Numbered from the stretch's first letter, positions 1-8,247 are shown. The stretch is DNA of 56,934 bases from Acidobacteriota bacterium (GCA_004356805.1 SMXW01000081.1:1-56934); one strand, 5' to 3'. Translations and numbers: made by a program. The notes: generated by a model not told the origin, from the sequence alone.

Positions 1-770
1 GGGTCGCCGAGACGGTTACGGAGAGACATCATCGTCTTGGCGTGTATCTGGCAGACGCGGGACTCGGTTACTCCGAGCACACCGCCGATCTCAGCGAGGG
101 TCATCCCCTCGTAGTAATAGAGAGTGACAACGAGTCGCTCCCGTTCCGGAAGCCTGTTGACAGCTTCGGCCAAACCTCTCCGCGTCTCCTCTGACTGGAA
201 TGCGACCTCCGGCGAGATACCGGTAGGATCGGCGAGCATCTCCCCCATTGAGGTCTGTGAATCACCGGAAACGAACTCGTCCAGAGCCGCGATGCCGGAC
301 CGACCAATCTCGGCCAAAGCACTACGGAGTTCCTCAACATCCATCTCGATGTTGAGAGCAAGTTCTTCCTCGGTCGGAGTCCGCTTCAACTTGTGCTCGA
401 GTTCGACAACTGCCGCTTCGATCCGGCGAGCCCGGGAGCGAACCGACCTGGGCACCCAGTCGAGAGCTCTCAACTCGTCGAGAATCGCTCCCTTGATGCG
501 GTTGATCGCATAGGTCTCGAATTTGAAGCCACGTTCAGGTTCGAATTTGTCGATCGCATCGATGAGGCCGAAGAGTCCATAACTGGCCAGGTCATTCTGA
601 TCGACCGAACGCGGAAGACCCGCACCAACTCTTCCGGCCACATATTTCACCAGCGGCGAGTAATGGAGAATCAGTCGTTCACGGGCATCAGCACCACCGG
701 AAGCCTTGAAGACTTCCCACAGACCTTCGACCTGAGTCTTCTCATCAGGCTCTCGGGTGGCTTCGGTCAT
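1..770 (-). CDS. whiG: RNA polymerase sigma factor, WhiG/FliA (sigma-28) family, 3' end cut by window edge
   Basis: Alternative sigma factor that directs RNA polymerase to a dedicated promoter set. Reading leftwards from ATG at 770, I see a sigma-70 region 2 (LASYGLFGLIDAIDKFEP, then RGFKFETYAINRIKGAILDE), a region 3 helix with WVPRSVR, and a region 4 helix-turn-helix (LPERERLVVTLYYYEGMT, then LAEIGGVLGVTESRV). The final codons run off base 1, so the C-terminus is missing here. The gene overlaps the xerC stop by 26 nt, so it is translated as the last visible member of comM-dprA-xerC. The family controls flagella in motile bacteria and sporulation in Streptomyces. No flagellar or sporulation gene is visible here, so the regulon is unknown and the symbol is only a family guide. 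Confidence 0.88.
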   Translation of the reverse strand, partial: MTEATREPDEKTQVEGLWEVFKASGGADARERLILHYSPLVKYVAGRVGAGLPRSVDQNDLASYGLFGLIDAIDKFEPERGFKFETYAINRIKGAILDELRALDWVPRSVRSRARRIEAAVVELEHKLKRTPTEEELALNIEMDVEELRSALAEIGRSGIAALDEFVSGDSQTSMGEMLADPTGISPEVAFQSEETRRGLAEAVNRLPERERLVVTLYYYEGMTLAEIGGVLGVTESRVCQIHAKTMMSLRNRLGD

Positions 771-1674
771 AGGTACCTCGCAAATGCTGACGGGTAATGG
801 CAGTGTAGATCTGGGTGGTCGCCAGATCGCTATGTCCTAATAGATCCTGGACTGTGCGCAAGTCTGCCCCACCTTCGAGCAGATGCGTGGCAAAGCTGTG
901 GCGGAGGGCGTGAGGGAAGGTGGCGAGCCGATTGGAAACGACTCGTCGGATCCCCCGAATGTCTAGAGCGCCCCCGCGCACACCCACCCACAGCGCGTCT
1001 CCGGCACCGACTGCGGCAAGACGTGGCCGACTCTCTCTCAAATAGAGATCCATGGATTCCTGGGCGGGCCGGCCCACCGGAACACGACGTGTTTTGCCGC
1101 CCTTCCCTACCACGGTGACTGTGTCCGAGCCGACATCAGCCGTCGACATGGATGCCAATTCCGAAACCCTAAGTCCGGTGGCGTACAGAGTCTCCATCAA
1201 AGCTTTGTCGCGCAAACCCTTCGGGTCGGAGGTGTCAATGCCGTCCAGAGCATGGCCCACAGTCCGTGCCGGCAGCGCATGGGGGAGGGGTCTGTTCAAC
1301 TTGGGACGGGCTACGCCGTCGAAGGGATTGACCTCAACGAGGCCACGTTTGGAAGCATCGGCATAGAAGGCCCGAACCGCCGAGGCCTTCCTCGCGATCG
1401 ATCGGCGGGAGTAACCCCTGGTATCGAGAAACGCCAGATATCGGCGGCAGTGACGTCGTTCGACATCAGAGATTCGGTCGAGATTTCCACGGTCGCAATA
1501 GTCGAAGAACTGATGCAAGTCGCGTCGGTAGGCATCGACCGTGTGAGGTGAGAGGCCCCGCTGGTCGACGAGTCGCCTCAGATAGGGCCCAACGGAAGGT
1601 TCGGCCCATGCCGGCAATTCAGGAACACGCACACCGAAAGGGTATTGCGTTGCAACCCGTGGCGGCGGTAGCAC
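745..1674 (-). CDS. xerC: tyrosine recombinase XerC/XerD type
   Basis: Site-specific recombinase of the family that resolves chromosome dimers at dif sites. An N-terminal SAM-like DNA-binding domain (about residues 25-110) is followed by the catalytic domain. The full catalytic set is visible: Arg169 in GLRVSEL, Lys194 in GKGGKTR, His255 and Arg258 in HALRHSF, His281 in LGHSDLATTQIY and Tyr290. The length is normal for Xer proteins. The GTG at 1674 directly abuts the dprA stop; a start about 15 codons downstream (GTG) is also possible because the first residues are not family-like. Its place between dprA and the sigma factor is the usual chromosomal xerC context, which argues against a phage integrase. 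Confidence 0.9.
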   Translation of the reverse strand: MLPPPRVATQYPFGVRVPELPAWAEPSVGPYLRRLVDQRGLSPHTVDAYRRDLHQFFDYCDRGNLDRISDVERRHCRRYLAFLDTRGYSRRSIARKASAVRAFYADASKRGLVEVNPFDGVARPKLNRPLPHALPARTVGHALDGIDTSDPKGLRDKALMETLYATGLRVSELASMSTADVGSDTVTVVGKGGKTRRVPVGRPAQESMDLYLRESRPRLAAVGAGDALWVGVRGGALDIRGIRRVVSNRLATFPHALRHSFATHLLEGGADLRTVQDLLGHSDLATTQIYTAITRQHLRGTYDRSHPRA

Positions 1675-2508
1675 TCAAGTGGGAACGATCATCTCGCCTT
1701 GACGACGCACCCGTCCTTCGAGTTGGAGTTTTCCCACACGGACCAGAGCCTCACTCATCGTGACCGACCAATGCGCTGACAGATCATCAAGCGCAACGCC
1801 GCCTGGTGGCAGGTCTGCCTCGCTCTCCCTGACCATCTCACGCGCCGGTGGTCCCAAAATCAACGAGAGCTCCTCAATCAGGTCCGCGGCTCCGAGCACC
1901 GGATTGGCGCCGTCGCGGATGAGGAGATTGCACCCTTCGGACGCGGGCCGGTCCACGTCCCCGGGGACTACGAAAACAGGGCGGCCGATCTCGGCAGCGA
2001 GTCGAGCCGTAATCAGCGCCCCGCCAGTCTTGGCGGCTTCTACGATCACGACGGCGCTCGACATTGCCGCGATGATCCGGTTCCGAGCGGGAAATCGCCA
2101 ACGATCTGGCGGCGTGCCGGGCGGATACTCCGACACGACAGCGCCACCCTCCGCCAGAATCTCATCCAGGATCGGCCGGTTCTCCTCGGGGTAGCAAACA
2201 TCGATTCCCGACCCGAGAACCGCCACCGCGTGCCCACCATCACGGAGACAGCCCCGATGAGCGGCCGCATCGATGCCCCTTGCCAGGCCACTTACGGTGG
2301 TCCATCCAGATCGAGCAATGGCAACACCGAATGCCTCGGCGAGGTCGATGCCATATCGGGTGCACCGGCGGGTGCCAACCACCGCGACTCCCGGCATCTC
2401 ACCGACCTTCCCCTCGACGAAAAGCGATGGTGGGTCCTCTAGATCCCCAAGACCGACCGGGTATTCCGCCGACGTTTTCTTGATCAGTCGATGTCCCAAA
2501 GTCACCAC
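1675..2508 (-). CDS. dprA: DNA-processing protein DprA/Smf
   Basis: Binds incoming single-stranded DNA and loads RecA during natural transformation; in non-competent bacteria it is a conserved protein of less clear role. The Rossmann-like core shows VAVVGTRRCTRYG, SGLARGIDAAAH, GSGIDVCYPEEN and FPARNRIIA, all family signatures. The C-terminal 60 residues form a short winged-helix-like tail. At 277 aa it is shorter than many DprA proteins because the N-terminal SAM/HhH domain is nearly absent. The start is GTG at 2508, with another GTG at 2505 that would give a GTGA overlap with the comM stop. comM, dprA and xerC therefore look like one translationally coupled transcript. Confidence 0.93.
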   Translation of the reverse strand: MVTLGHRLIKKTSAEYPVGLGDLEDPPSLFVEGKVGEMPGVAVVGTRRCTRYGIDLAEAFGVAIARSGWTTVSGLARGIDAAAHRGCLRDGGHAVAVLGSGIDVCYPEENRPILDEILAEGGAVVSEYPPGTPPDRWRFPARNRIIAAMSSAVVIVEAAKTGGALITARLAAEIGRPVFVVPGDVDRPASEGCNLLIRDGANPVLGAADLIEELSLILGPPAREMVRESEADLPPGGVALDDLSAHWSVTMSEALVRVGKLQLEGRVRRQGEMIVPT

Positions 2509-3935
2509 TCGCCGCGGAGAGCCATGGCCTCGGCAACATGCTCCTCCTCGACCCTCGTCTTCAGAGCGAGGTCGGCGATTGTTCGAGCCACGCTGGTCAC
2601 ACGATCAGCCCCGCGAGCGGTCACCACGGCTGAATCCAGCGCGTCGAGGATCATCTGCCGGGCCCGTGGATGGGTCTCGGCTGGACGGTCTCGTCTGAAC
2701 TCAGCTGCCTGTTCGACTCTTTGCCGAATCACACTCGAGCTTTCTCCGCCCGGCGCGGCCGCCTCCGACGCCTCGACTCGGCCAACCCTCACCACCAGGT
2801 CGATACGGTCGAGAAGGGGTCCCGAGACTCTCTGCCTGTATCGACCCAAGACAGCAGGCCGACACTCGCAGGGCTTTCGTCGATCGCCATAGAAGCCACA
2901 TGGACATGGATTGGAAGCACCAACAAGATGAAACGAGGAGGGGAACTGTGCAGTGTTCCCCCGACGCGCCACCGTCACGAAACCATCCTCCATAGGCTGG
3001 CGAAGTGTGTCGAGATTCCCCCGGGGAAATTCCGCCAGCTCGTCCAGAAAGAGAACCCCCCGATGTGCCAAGGATGCCTCCCCTGGAACGGGGACGCCCG
3101 ATCCACCGCCGACCAGGGCAGCGCGTGACGCCGTGTGATGTGGAGACCGAAACGGGCGAGAGAAGTCGAGACCTCGCCGTAGCCCGGCGGCGGCATAGAT
3201 GAGCGCGACCTCTACGGCCTCATGATCCGAAAGTTGGGGAAGAATCCCTGGCAGACGCCGCGCCAGCATGGTCTTGCCTCCACCTGGTGGACCATGTAGC
3301 AACAGGTGATGCCCACCGGCGGCCGCGATCTCGATAGCCCGCCGTGGCAGAGCCTGGCCCTTGATATCCGATAGGTCGGCACCATCTTGGGCCTGAGGTG
3401 TTGGACGAGGGCTCACACCACGCCGCTGACCAAGATCGAGTCTCAACAACTCCACCGCCTCGGCCAACGATCCGACACCGTGGACAATCGATCCTGGAAC
3501 CGCCGCAGTGTCTGCCGCAGCATCGGTCGCCACCAGACACGGACGCTTGGTCCGCGCCGAAAGCACACCCGCGCCGAGGGTGCTCGACCCGGATCGCACT
3601 GTCCCGTCGAGTGCCAGCTCACCCACGACAACGACTCCATTGGGTTTAGGTATCTCGCCACTCGCCGCAAGGACACCTAGGGCAATCGCCAGGTCGTAGT
3701 CGGTGCCACCTTTGGGCAGATCCGCAGGCGCGAGATTGACAGTGACGGTCCGATTCGGAAACCGCATTCCGGAAGAGGCCACTGCTGCCCTGACCCTGTC
3801 CTTGGCCTCGCGCACAGCGGTGTCCGGAAGGCCACTCAGTTTGAAAGTGTCCTGCTGACGGCCGACGTGAACCTGCACCTCTACCGGTCTGACGTCTCCC
3901 CCGACGAGGGCCACCGACGTGGTCACCGCGTACAT
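2502..3935 (-). CDS. comM: YifB/ComM family Mg-chelatase-like AAA+ ATPase
   Basis: AAA+ helicase-like ATPase; ComM promotes branch migration during integration of transforming DNA. An N-terminal ChlI-like S5 domain (about residues 1-165) precedes the ATPase core with Walker A GPPGGGKTM and Walker B VLFLDEL, the NPCPCG zinc-knuckle motif and a C-terminal lid. I place the start at ATG 3935 (MYAVTTSVALVG) rather than the TTG at 3944. Family members start this way, and a -10 box TACGTT ends 7 nt upstream of the ATG, which would give a leaderless message. The gene overlaps dprA by a few bases. Pairing with dprA suggests a DNA-uptake role, but no pilus or ComEC genes are in the window. Confidence 0.93.
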   Translation of the reverse strand: MYAVTTSVALVGGDVRPVEVQVHVGRQQDTFKLSGLPDTAVREAKDRVRAAVASSGMRFPNRTVTVNLAPADLPKGGTDYDLAIALGVLAASGEIPKPNGVVVVGELALDGTVRSGSSTLGAGVLSARTKRPCLVATDAAADTAAVPGSIVHGVGSLAEAVELLRLDLGQRRGVSPRPTPQAQDGADLSDIKGQALPRRAIEIAAAGGHHLLLHGPPGGGKTMLARRLPGILPQLSDHEAVEVALIYAAAGLRRGLDFSRPFRSPHHTASRAALVGGGSGVPVPGEASLAHRGVLFLDELAEFPRGNLDTLRQPMEDGFVTVARRGNTAQFPSSFHLVGASNPCPCGFYGDRRKPCECRPAVLGRYRQRVSGPLLDRIDLVVRVGRVEASEAAAPGGESSSVIRQRVEQAAEFRRDRPAETHPRARQMILDALDSAVVTARGADRVTSVARTIADLALKTRVEEEHVAEAMALRGEW

Positions 3936-3942
3936 GCCAGCC

Positions 3943-3948
3943 AACGTA
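3943..3948 (-). promoter_or_regulatory. -10 box of comM (leaderless type)
   Basis: On the minus strand TACGTT ends 7 nt before the comM ATG at 3935, so transcription would start at or next to the start codon. No -35 consensus or ribosome binding site is evident. It fits the TAnnnT pattern seen at many other starts in this window. Confidence 0.5.
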
Positions 3949-3982
3949 CGGCTTGGGTGGGACAGGTTCTAGGGGGTTGGAT

Positions 3983-5452
3983 TCAGCCGACCACGGCCAC
4001 CGATCCGTGACGACGACTGTCGGCGTGACCGTGAAGCAGGCCGCCCTCCATCGCCGCACCGTTCACTCCGCCGAAGTACATGTGGAGGCCGTCGAACTGC
4101 CTCAAGGGGTACTCGATGCCATCAAGATCGAGACCAGACTCGGTGGCCACGCGAACACCCCAATCACCGAACTCCGGGTGAATCCGTGGTTGCTCGATCG
4201 CGTCCCCGAGATCCATGCCACCCACCAGCCACTCAAGGGTGACAACGAGCGCGCTGGTGATCCGGTCGGCACCCGGTGTACCGATGGCGACGACGTCGTC
4301 GCCGGCTCTGGCCACGGTTGGAGCCATGTTGGACATCATGACCTTGCCTGGCCGGTGCGCATCCGGTCCACCCGGAGTCAGCTCGATCTCGCCTACAGCG
4401 TTGTTCATCATCAGGCCGGTGCCTGCTGGTGTCACACCGGACCCGTACCCCGCTGAGCAGGACACCGCCACCGCACCGCCGTCTTCGTCAACGGCGGCGA
4501 TGCTGATGGTCGACGGGGAGCGAAGACCCGCCCTGACCAGCACTTTGTTCGCCGCAACCTCGAGTTCGGCATGTGGCTCGAGTTCTTCCGCCCTCAAAGT
4601 GAATGCGCCCACAAGGGCATCCGCCCAGGTGGCGGGGCCCGCGCCAACACTCTTCGCGATCGAAGACAGCGCAAGGGCCACAGTCACCCCTCCCACGGCC
4701 GGTGGCGGGTTGAGTTGCAACGTCCACCTCCCGATCTCCACGAAAAGGGGGTCCCGTGGCACGGCAACATAAGAAGCCATGTCCTGTCGGGTCAGTTGCC
4801 CGCCCATCGACTCGAGGCCAGCCACAATCGACTGGGCAAGGTCTCCTTCGTAGAACACACGGGCACCCTCCTTTCCGATATATCGAAGGGTCGAAGCGAG
4901 ACCCTCGAACATGACAGTCTCACCAACATCGCGTAGCCGCCCCTCGTTGAAGAGGGCGCTACGCGCAGTGGAATCGGCGGAAAAGATGGGATCAAAGGCG
5001 TCGAGCAAGTAGTGGTGCGCCGCCTGGCCCAGCGGAAAACCGCCTTCCACTGTCACGGCCACCGCTTCCATGAGTTCTTGCCATGGAGCGGTTCCAAACA
5101 TTCTCCATGCCAACTCGAAGCCGGCGAAGACACCGGGCACGGCGACGGACCCGGCGTCGACGAGGGTGGTCACGCCCCCTCCATAATCCATGGTTATCTC
5201 TCGCAGGTTGGACTCGCCGGAAAACCCGAGCCCCGGGTAAGACATGTAGCCGTCGATCACGACGGCATCGCCACCAGGCACGTTGATGGTCAGGAATCCG
5301 CCTCCCCCCGGTGCGCAGATTCCCGGCTCGGTGCACATGGCGGTGAGCGCGGCGACGACGGCTGTGTCCACAACAGACCCACCGGCGGCCGCTATCAGAC
5401 CGGCGGCATCCGTGACGAGCGGAGAAGGTCCGGCTACGGCAATTCGTGGCAT
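3983..5452 (-). CDS. gamma-glutamyltranspeptidase-like Ntn hydrolase without signal peptide
   Basis: Ntn-hydrolase superfamily protein of the gamma-glutamyltransferase/cephalosporin acylase type. Family features are the N-terminal GICAPGGGGF stretch (about residues 44-53), the central VAVPGVFAG segment and the small-subunit start region around Ser314-Thr315 (SPSTISIAAVDEDGG), where Thr315 aligns with the self-cleaving catalytic threonine. A later NNAVGE and PTVARAGDDVVAIGTPG segment matches the substrate-binding half. The usual TTH at the cleavage site is replaced by T-I-S. The protein begins directly with the catalytic domain and has no signal peptide, whereas classical Ggt enzymes are exported, so a cytoplasmic amidohydrolase role is possible. 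The start at ATG 5452 is supported by a -10 box 6 nt upstream. It appears monocistronic. Confidence 0.83.
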   Translation of the reverse strand: MPRIAVAGPSPLVTDAAGLIAAAGGSVVDTAVVAALTAMCTEPGICAPGGGGFLTINVPGGDAVVIDGYMSYPGLGFSGESNLREITMDYGGGVTTLVDAGSVAVPGVFAGFELAWRMFGTAPWQELMEAVAVTVEGGFPLGQAAHHYLLDAFDPIFSADSTARSALFNEGRLRDVGETVMFEGLASTLRYIGKEGARVFYEGDLAQSIVAGLESMGGQLTRQDMASYVAVPRDPLFVEIGRWTLQLNPPPAVGGVTVALALSSIAKSVGAGPATWADALVGAFTLRAEELEPHAELEVAANKVLVRAGLRSPSTISIAAVDEDGGAVAVSCSAGYGSGVTPAGTGLMMNNAVGEIELTPGGPDAHRPGKVMMSNMAPTVARAGDDVVAIGTPGADRITSALVVTLEWLVGGMDLGDAIEQPRIHPEFGDWGVRVATESGLDLDGIEYPLRQFDGLHMYFGGVNGAAMEGGLLHGHADSRRHGSVAVVG

Positions 5453-5458
5453 CGTCTC

Positions 5459-5464
5459 AGAGTA
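5459..5464 (-). promoter_or_regulatory. -10 box of the gamma-glutamyltranspeptidase gene (leaderless type)
   Basis: TACTCT on the minus strand ends 6 nt before ATG 5452. The first transcribed base would fall at the start codon. Confidence 0.5.
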
Positions 5465-5467
5465 GGG

Positions 5468-6247
5468 CTACTCACCCCGCCATTTGGGCTCTCGTTTCTC
5501 CATGAACGCCGCTATCCCCTCTTGCACATCGACTGTGCCCATGGCGATCGCCTGAGACTGTCCTTCCCAGCTGAGACTCTCCGCAAAGCTCGACTCAAAC
5601 GACGCATTGAGACCCTGTTTGGTGAACATCTGGGCTATCGGCGCCCCCTGTAGAAAGCTCTCGGCAACGCTCCCAGCGCGATCGGCAAGCTCATCTGGTG
5701 GAACCACTTCGACCGCTATGCCAATTGCAAGAGCCTCCTCGGCGTCGACGATGCGGCCGGATAGGGCGAGTTCCTTGGCGCGCTGAAGACCCACGATTCG
5801 GGGGAGAAGCCACGTTCCACCAAAGTCGACCGTCAGCCCTCGCCTCACGAATATCTCCGAGAATCGGGCCCTCGTGCTGGCGATGACGATGTCACAGCCG
5901 AGAGCCAAGTTCATCCCCGCGCCGACGGCAACACCGTCAACGGCGGCGATCGTCGGCTTGGTGGTGCGGTGAAGAGCGGAGGCCGCCTCACCGACGGTCT
6001 TCATCCTCCGGTGCCGAAGGGCAACCGACTCTCCCATCGCAGACCCACTTCCGCCCAGGTCGGCACCGGCACAGAATTCACCCTCCGCACCTGTGATGAT
6101 CAGCACCCTCGCCGTGGACTTCTCAAAGTCGGCAAACGCATCCCGCAGAACGGGCCAACCCTCGGGAGGCACTGCGTTCTTCCGCTCTGGCCGGTTGAGT
6201 GTCAGTCGGCGTATCTCACCGTCATCTCGAGTCAGGAGCCAGCTCAC
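5468..6247 (-). CDS. enoyl-CoA hydratase/isomerase family protein (crotonase)
   Basis: Crotonase-fold enzyme acting on acyl-CoA thioesters, typically adding water across the 2,3 double bond in beta-oxidation. Visible are the oxyanion-hole segments EGEFCAGADL and AAVDGVAVGAGMNLALGCD, a glutamate in FSEIFVRRG at the position of catalytic Glu144 of rat hydratase, and a second glutamate in RAKELALSG aligning with Glu164. Both catalytic acids are present, so hydratase activity is plausible. FGGTWLLPR resembles PaaG-like members. An in-frame TTG lies at 6265, but GTG at 6247 is 7 nt after a TACCGT -10 box and starts closer to the conserved domain, so I prefer it. Substrate chain length cannot be read from sequence. 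Confidence 0.88.
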   Translation of the reverse strand: MSWLLTRDDGEIRRLTLNRPERKNAVPPEGWPVLRDAFADFEKSTARVLIITGAEGEFCAGADLGGSGSAMGESVALRHRRMKTVGEAASALHRTTKPTIAAVDGVAVGAGMNLALGCDIVIASTRARFSEIFVRRGLTVDFGGTWLLPRIVGLQRAKELALSGRIVDAEEALAIGIAVEVVPPDELADRAGSVAESFLQGAPIAQMFTKQGLNASFESSFAESLSWEGQSQAIAMGTVDVQEGIAAFMEKREPKWRGE

Positions 6248-6254
6248 GGTCGTG

Positions 6255-6260
6255 ACGGTA
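6255..6260 (-). promoter_or_regulatory. -10 box of the crotonase gene (leaderless type)
   Basis: TACCGT on the minus strand ends 7 nt before GTG 6247. It faces an identical box on the plus strand at 6280-6285, so the two genes are divergently transcribed from a region of about 45 bp. Confidence 0.45.
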
Positions 6261-6279
6261 GACAATCCCTGAGGACGGT

Positions 6280-6285
6280 TACCGT
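6280..6285 (+). promoter_or_regulatory. -10 box of the 37-aa membrane protein gene (leaderless type)
   Basis: TACCGT followed by 6 nt and then GTG 6292. The same spacing occurs at several unambiguous genes in the window, and this is the main support for the small gene that follows. Confidence 0.45.
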
Positions 6286-6291
6286 TTCGAC

Positions 6292-6405
6292 GTGGGATTC
6301 AACCCTTTCCGAGAGCAGGAGACGTCGGTCCTGGATATCGCGATTGTGGTGATTGCCGTGCTCTCGACATTGGCGGTTATCGCGTGGGCGATCTTCTCGA
6401 CATAA
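6292..6405 (+). CDS. 37-aa single-pass membrane microprotein
   Basis: The reading frame from GTG 6292 to TAA 6405 begins GFNPFREQE and continues into one hydrophobic helix (about residues 14-34: DIAIVVIAVLSTLAVIAWAI), ending FST. The N-terminal GFNPFR motif followed by a single helix resembles a recurrent actinobacterial microprotein as I recall it; no search was made. A -10 box lies 6 nt upstream. The next gene starts inside its last codons in another frame (22 nt overlap), so the two are probably cotranscribed. Function is unknown; such proteins usually act as membrane partners of larger complexes. Confidence 0.6.
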   Translation: MGFNPFREQETSVLDIAIVVIAVLSTLAVIAWAIFST

Positions 6406-6599
6406 CCGTCAATCCGATCCAGCCCTACCAGGCTAAGAAAGAATACCTCTGCCCGGGGTGCCAGCTGAGGATCCCGACGGGCACGTTCCATCTTGTAGTC
6501 ATTCCGATCGAGGAGGCCGACATGCGTCGTCACTGGCATCACGGCTGCTGGCACAAGGAACTGCGCCGACGTTTCGGCGCTCAGGCGTCGCGACGCTGA
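6384..6599 (+). CDS. small putative zinc-binding protein (71 aa)
   Basis: A 71-aa protein with CPGC near residue 23 followed by an RRHWHHGCW segment, a Cys2/His/Cys arrangement suggesting one bound zinc. The pattern QPYQAKKEYLCPGC, then a loop ending in HWH and GCW, matches a small actinobacterial family often mislabelled ATP/GTP-binding protein. It begins with GTG 6384, overlaps the upstream microprotein gene, and its 3' end overlaps the convergent ABC permease gene by 19 nt. Its position next to a divergent crotonase agrees with what I recall from other actinobacteria. The function is not known; the zinc assignment is inferred from residue spacing. Confidence 0.75.
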   Translation: MGDLLDITVNPIQPYQAKKEYLCPGCQLRIPTGTFHLVVIPIEEADMRRHWHHGCWHKELRRRFGAQASRR

Positions 6600-7351
6600 A
6601 GCCCCCACCAGGTCAGCCCAAAACCCACAAGAGACCAACCCAGGGTGATGGCGATTGCTTGGGTTAAGGAGAGGTCGGCGCCGGGTATGAAAACGCTGAA
6701 AGGGCCATCCCCACCAACGTCGAACATGGCGTTGGAGGCCGCCGTGAGGGACACCTTCTCGTAGGGACCGAGAAAAGGAGCCAGGATGCTGTCCAGAAAG
6801 GAGAACCCAAGTGCAATACCCATGGCGGGTCCAATCGACCTCGTCATGGCGACCGCCCCAAGCCCGATGGATGTCCAGGCGACAGCGATCAATGCAAAAC
6901 GCCAGACCAAACCCAGCCACTGCGCTATCTCCGGGGCCCCGGATCCGTCTGCCGCAAGCCATGTCACGGCTGCCCAAATCGCAGTGCCGAACAAGAAAGC
7001 GAGCCAGGAGGCTGCCGAGAAGATCAGCAATCGGGAGGCGACATGGTTCAGCTTCCGAGAGTCTCTGGTCAATGCGGTCGCCCAGGCCGTCCCGCTCAGC
7101 TCACCGCCCAACACCGCAGTCGCCAGGATTACCGCAAACCACCATGCCTGACCGGCGACCTGTTGTGCGCCGAACACGAAGGCATCCGGCCGCTCCGGCA
7201 CCGGAGAATCACCCGCAAACTCGGGGATGGCCGGTATCACGACGAAGAAGAGAACGGCGGTGAGCAACATCAGGGCACCGAGGATGAGGAGCATCACCGG
7301 GAACAGCTTTCGTCTGCTCATCTTCAGGTACTCGGCGTGGATGAGGCTCAT
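6581..7351 (-). CDS. ABC-2 type transporter permease
   Basis: Integral membrane subunit of an ABC exporter. It has about six hydrophobic helices, the first at residues 15-40 (KLFPVMLLILGALMLLTAV), with further helices near residues 70-90, 110-135, 145-170, 175-195 and at the C-terminus. The long loop after helix 1 and the overall length of 256 aa fit ABC-2 permeases. Its start codon overlaps the stop of the ATPase gene by 4 nt, which points to coupled synthesis of the two subunits. The substrate is not evident; simple two-gene ABC-2 systems often confer antibiotic or peptide resistance, but nothing here confirms that. Confidence 0.85.
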   Translation of the reverse strand: MSLIHAEYLKMSRRKLFPVMLLILGALMLLTAVLFFVVIPAIPEFAGDSPVPERPDAFVFGAQQVAGQAWWFAVILATAVLGGELSGTAWATALTRDSRKLNHVASRLLIFSAASWLAFLFGTAIWAAVTWLAADGSGAPEIAQWLGLVWRFALIAVAWTSIGLGAVAMTRSIGPAMGIALGFSFLDSILAPFLGPYEKVSLTAASNAMFDVGGDGPFSVFIPGADLSLTQAIAITLGWSLVGFGLTWWGLQRRDA

Positions 7352-8247
7352 GCCTGCTCCTCGCCGGTGATTCCAAGAAAAACCGATTCGAGTGAGGTTC
7401 GCTCTGGTCTGACCTCGCTCGGGTAGATGTCGGCTTCGGCAAGCGCTCTGACTATGACCGCTCCATCGGTGGCCTCCACCACCAAGCCAACATCGTCACT
7501 CCTGACATCGAATCCCGCAGCCGACAGCACCCTCATCGCCGCATCGCTGTTGATGACAACCACTCGAGTCATTCCGCCGTCAAGCAAGTCCTCGAGCGAG
7601 CCCTGGATTATGAGGCGACCGTGATCGATCACAACCACGTAGTCCGCAAGAGCCTCGATATCCGCTAGGTCGTGGCTGGAGACCACGACGGTTCGACCCT
7701 CGTCGGCCAGGGCTCGAAGTCTCGCTCGGAAGGCATGCTGACCGGCCGGGTCGAGACCGTCGAGCGGCTCATCGAGAAGGAGCAACTCGGGTTCACCGAG
7801 AAGGGCAGCCGCCAAAGCCAGTCTTTGTCTCATGCCTTTCGAGTACTCGTCCGCCCTGCGATCGGCGTCACCAGAGAGACCGACAAATTCGAGCATCTCG
7901 CTGATGCGGTCATGACCAAACCCCAGTGTGTCGGCTGCAATCCGAAGATTCACCCGTCCGGTATGCGCCTTGATGAGTCCTGGCTCTTCAATGATCGCCC
8001 CCACCTTCTTGGTGATTTGTGACAGATGACGCGGCACCTCCATGCCGAGAATTTCGATGTCGCCTTCATTTGGTCGGGTCAACCCGAGCAGAGATCGAAA
8101 GGTGGTGGTCTTTCCGGAGCCGTTCGGGCCAAGAAAACCAGTGACCTGGCCGGTGGGAATCTCGAAATCGAGCCCTCGTAATGCTTCGGCTCGCTTGTAC
8201 TTCTTACTGAGACCGCTGACTCTGATGGCGACTGAGGACGGACTCAT
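7348..8247 (-). CDS. ABC transporter ATP-binding protein (ABC-2 exporter)
   Basis: Nucleotide-binding subunit that powers the adjacent permease. Walker A is GPNGSGKTTT (about residues 40-49), the signature is YSKGMRQRLALA (a variant of LSGGQ typical of DrrA-like exporters), Walker B is LLLLDEP and the switch histidine lies in VVVSSHDL. The C-terminal 80 residues form an extra domain (SLESVFLGITG at the end) common in drug and lantibiotic exporters. The gene is first in a two-gene operon. A 14-bp perfect palindrome overlaps its start codon and the predicted -10 box, so a dedicated repressor is likely, but no regulator gene is adjacent. Confidence 0.92.
   Translation of the reverse strand: MSPSSVAIRVSGLSKKYKRAEALRGLDFEIPTGQVTGFLGPNGSGKTTTFRSLLGLTRPNEGDIEILGMEVPRHLSQITKKVGAIIEEPGLIKAHTGRVNLRIAADTLGFGHDRISEMLEFVGLSGDADRRADEYSKGMRQRLALAAALLGEPELLLLDEPLDGLDPAGQHAFRARLRALADEGRTVVVSSHDLADIEALADYVVVIDHGRLIIQGSLEDLLDGGMTRVVVINSDAAMRVLSAAGFDVRSDDVGLVVEATDGAVIVRALAEADIYPSEVRPERTSLESVFLGITGEEQA

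Noticed and set aside
745-1674. Phage or integron integrase
   Set aside because: Its size, its sequence and its position between dprA and a sigma factor are those of chromosomal xerC. No att-like repeat or phage gene is near.
6279-6977. A 232-codon minus-strand frame covering the small plus-strand genes and part of the ABC permease
   Set aside because: The permease frame has clear membrane helices and a 4-nt overlap with its ATPase, and the zinc protein has a motif. This frame is rich in Arg and Trp without pattern.
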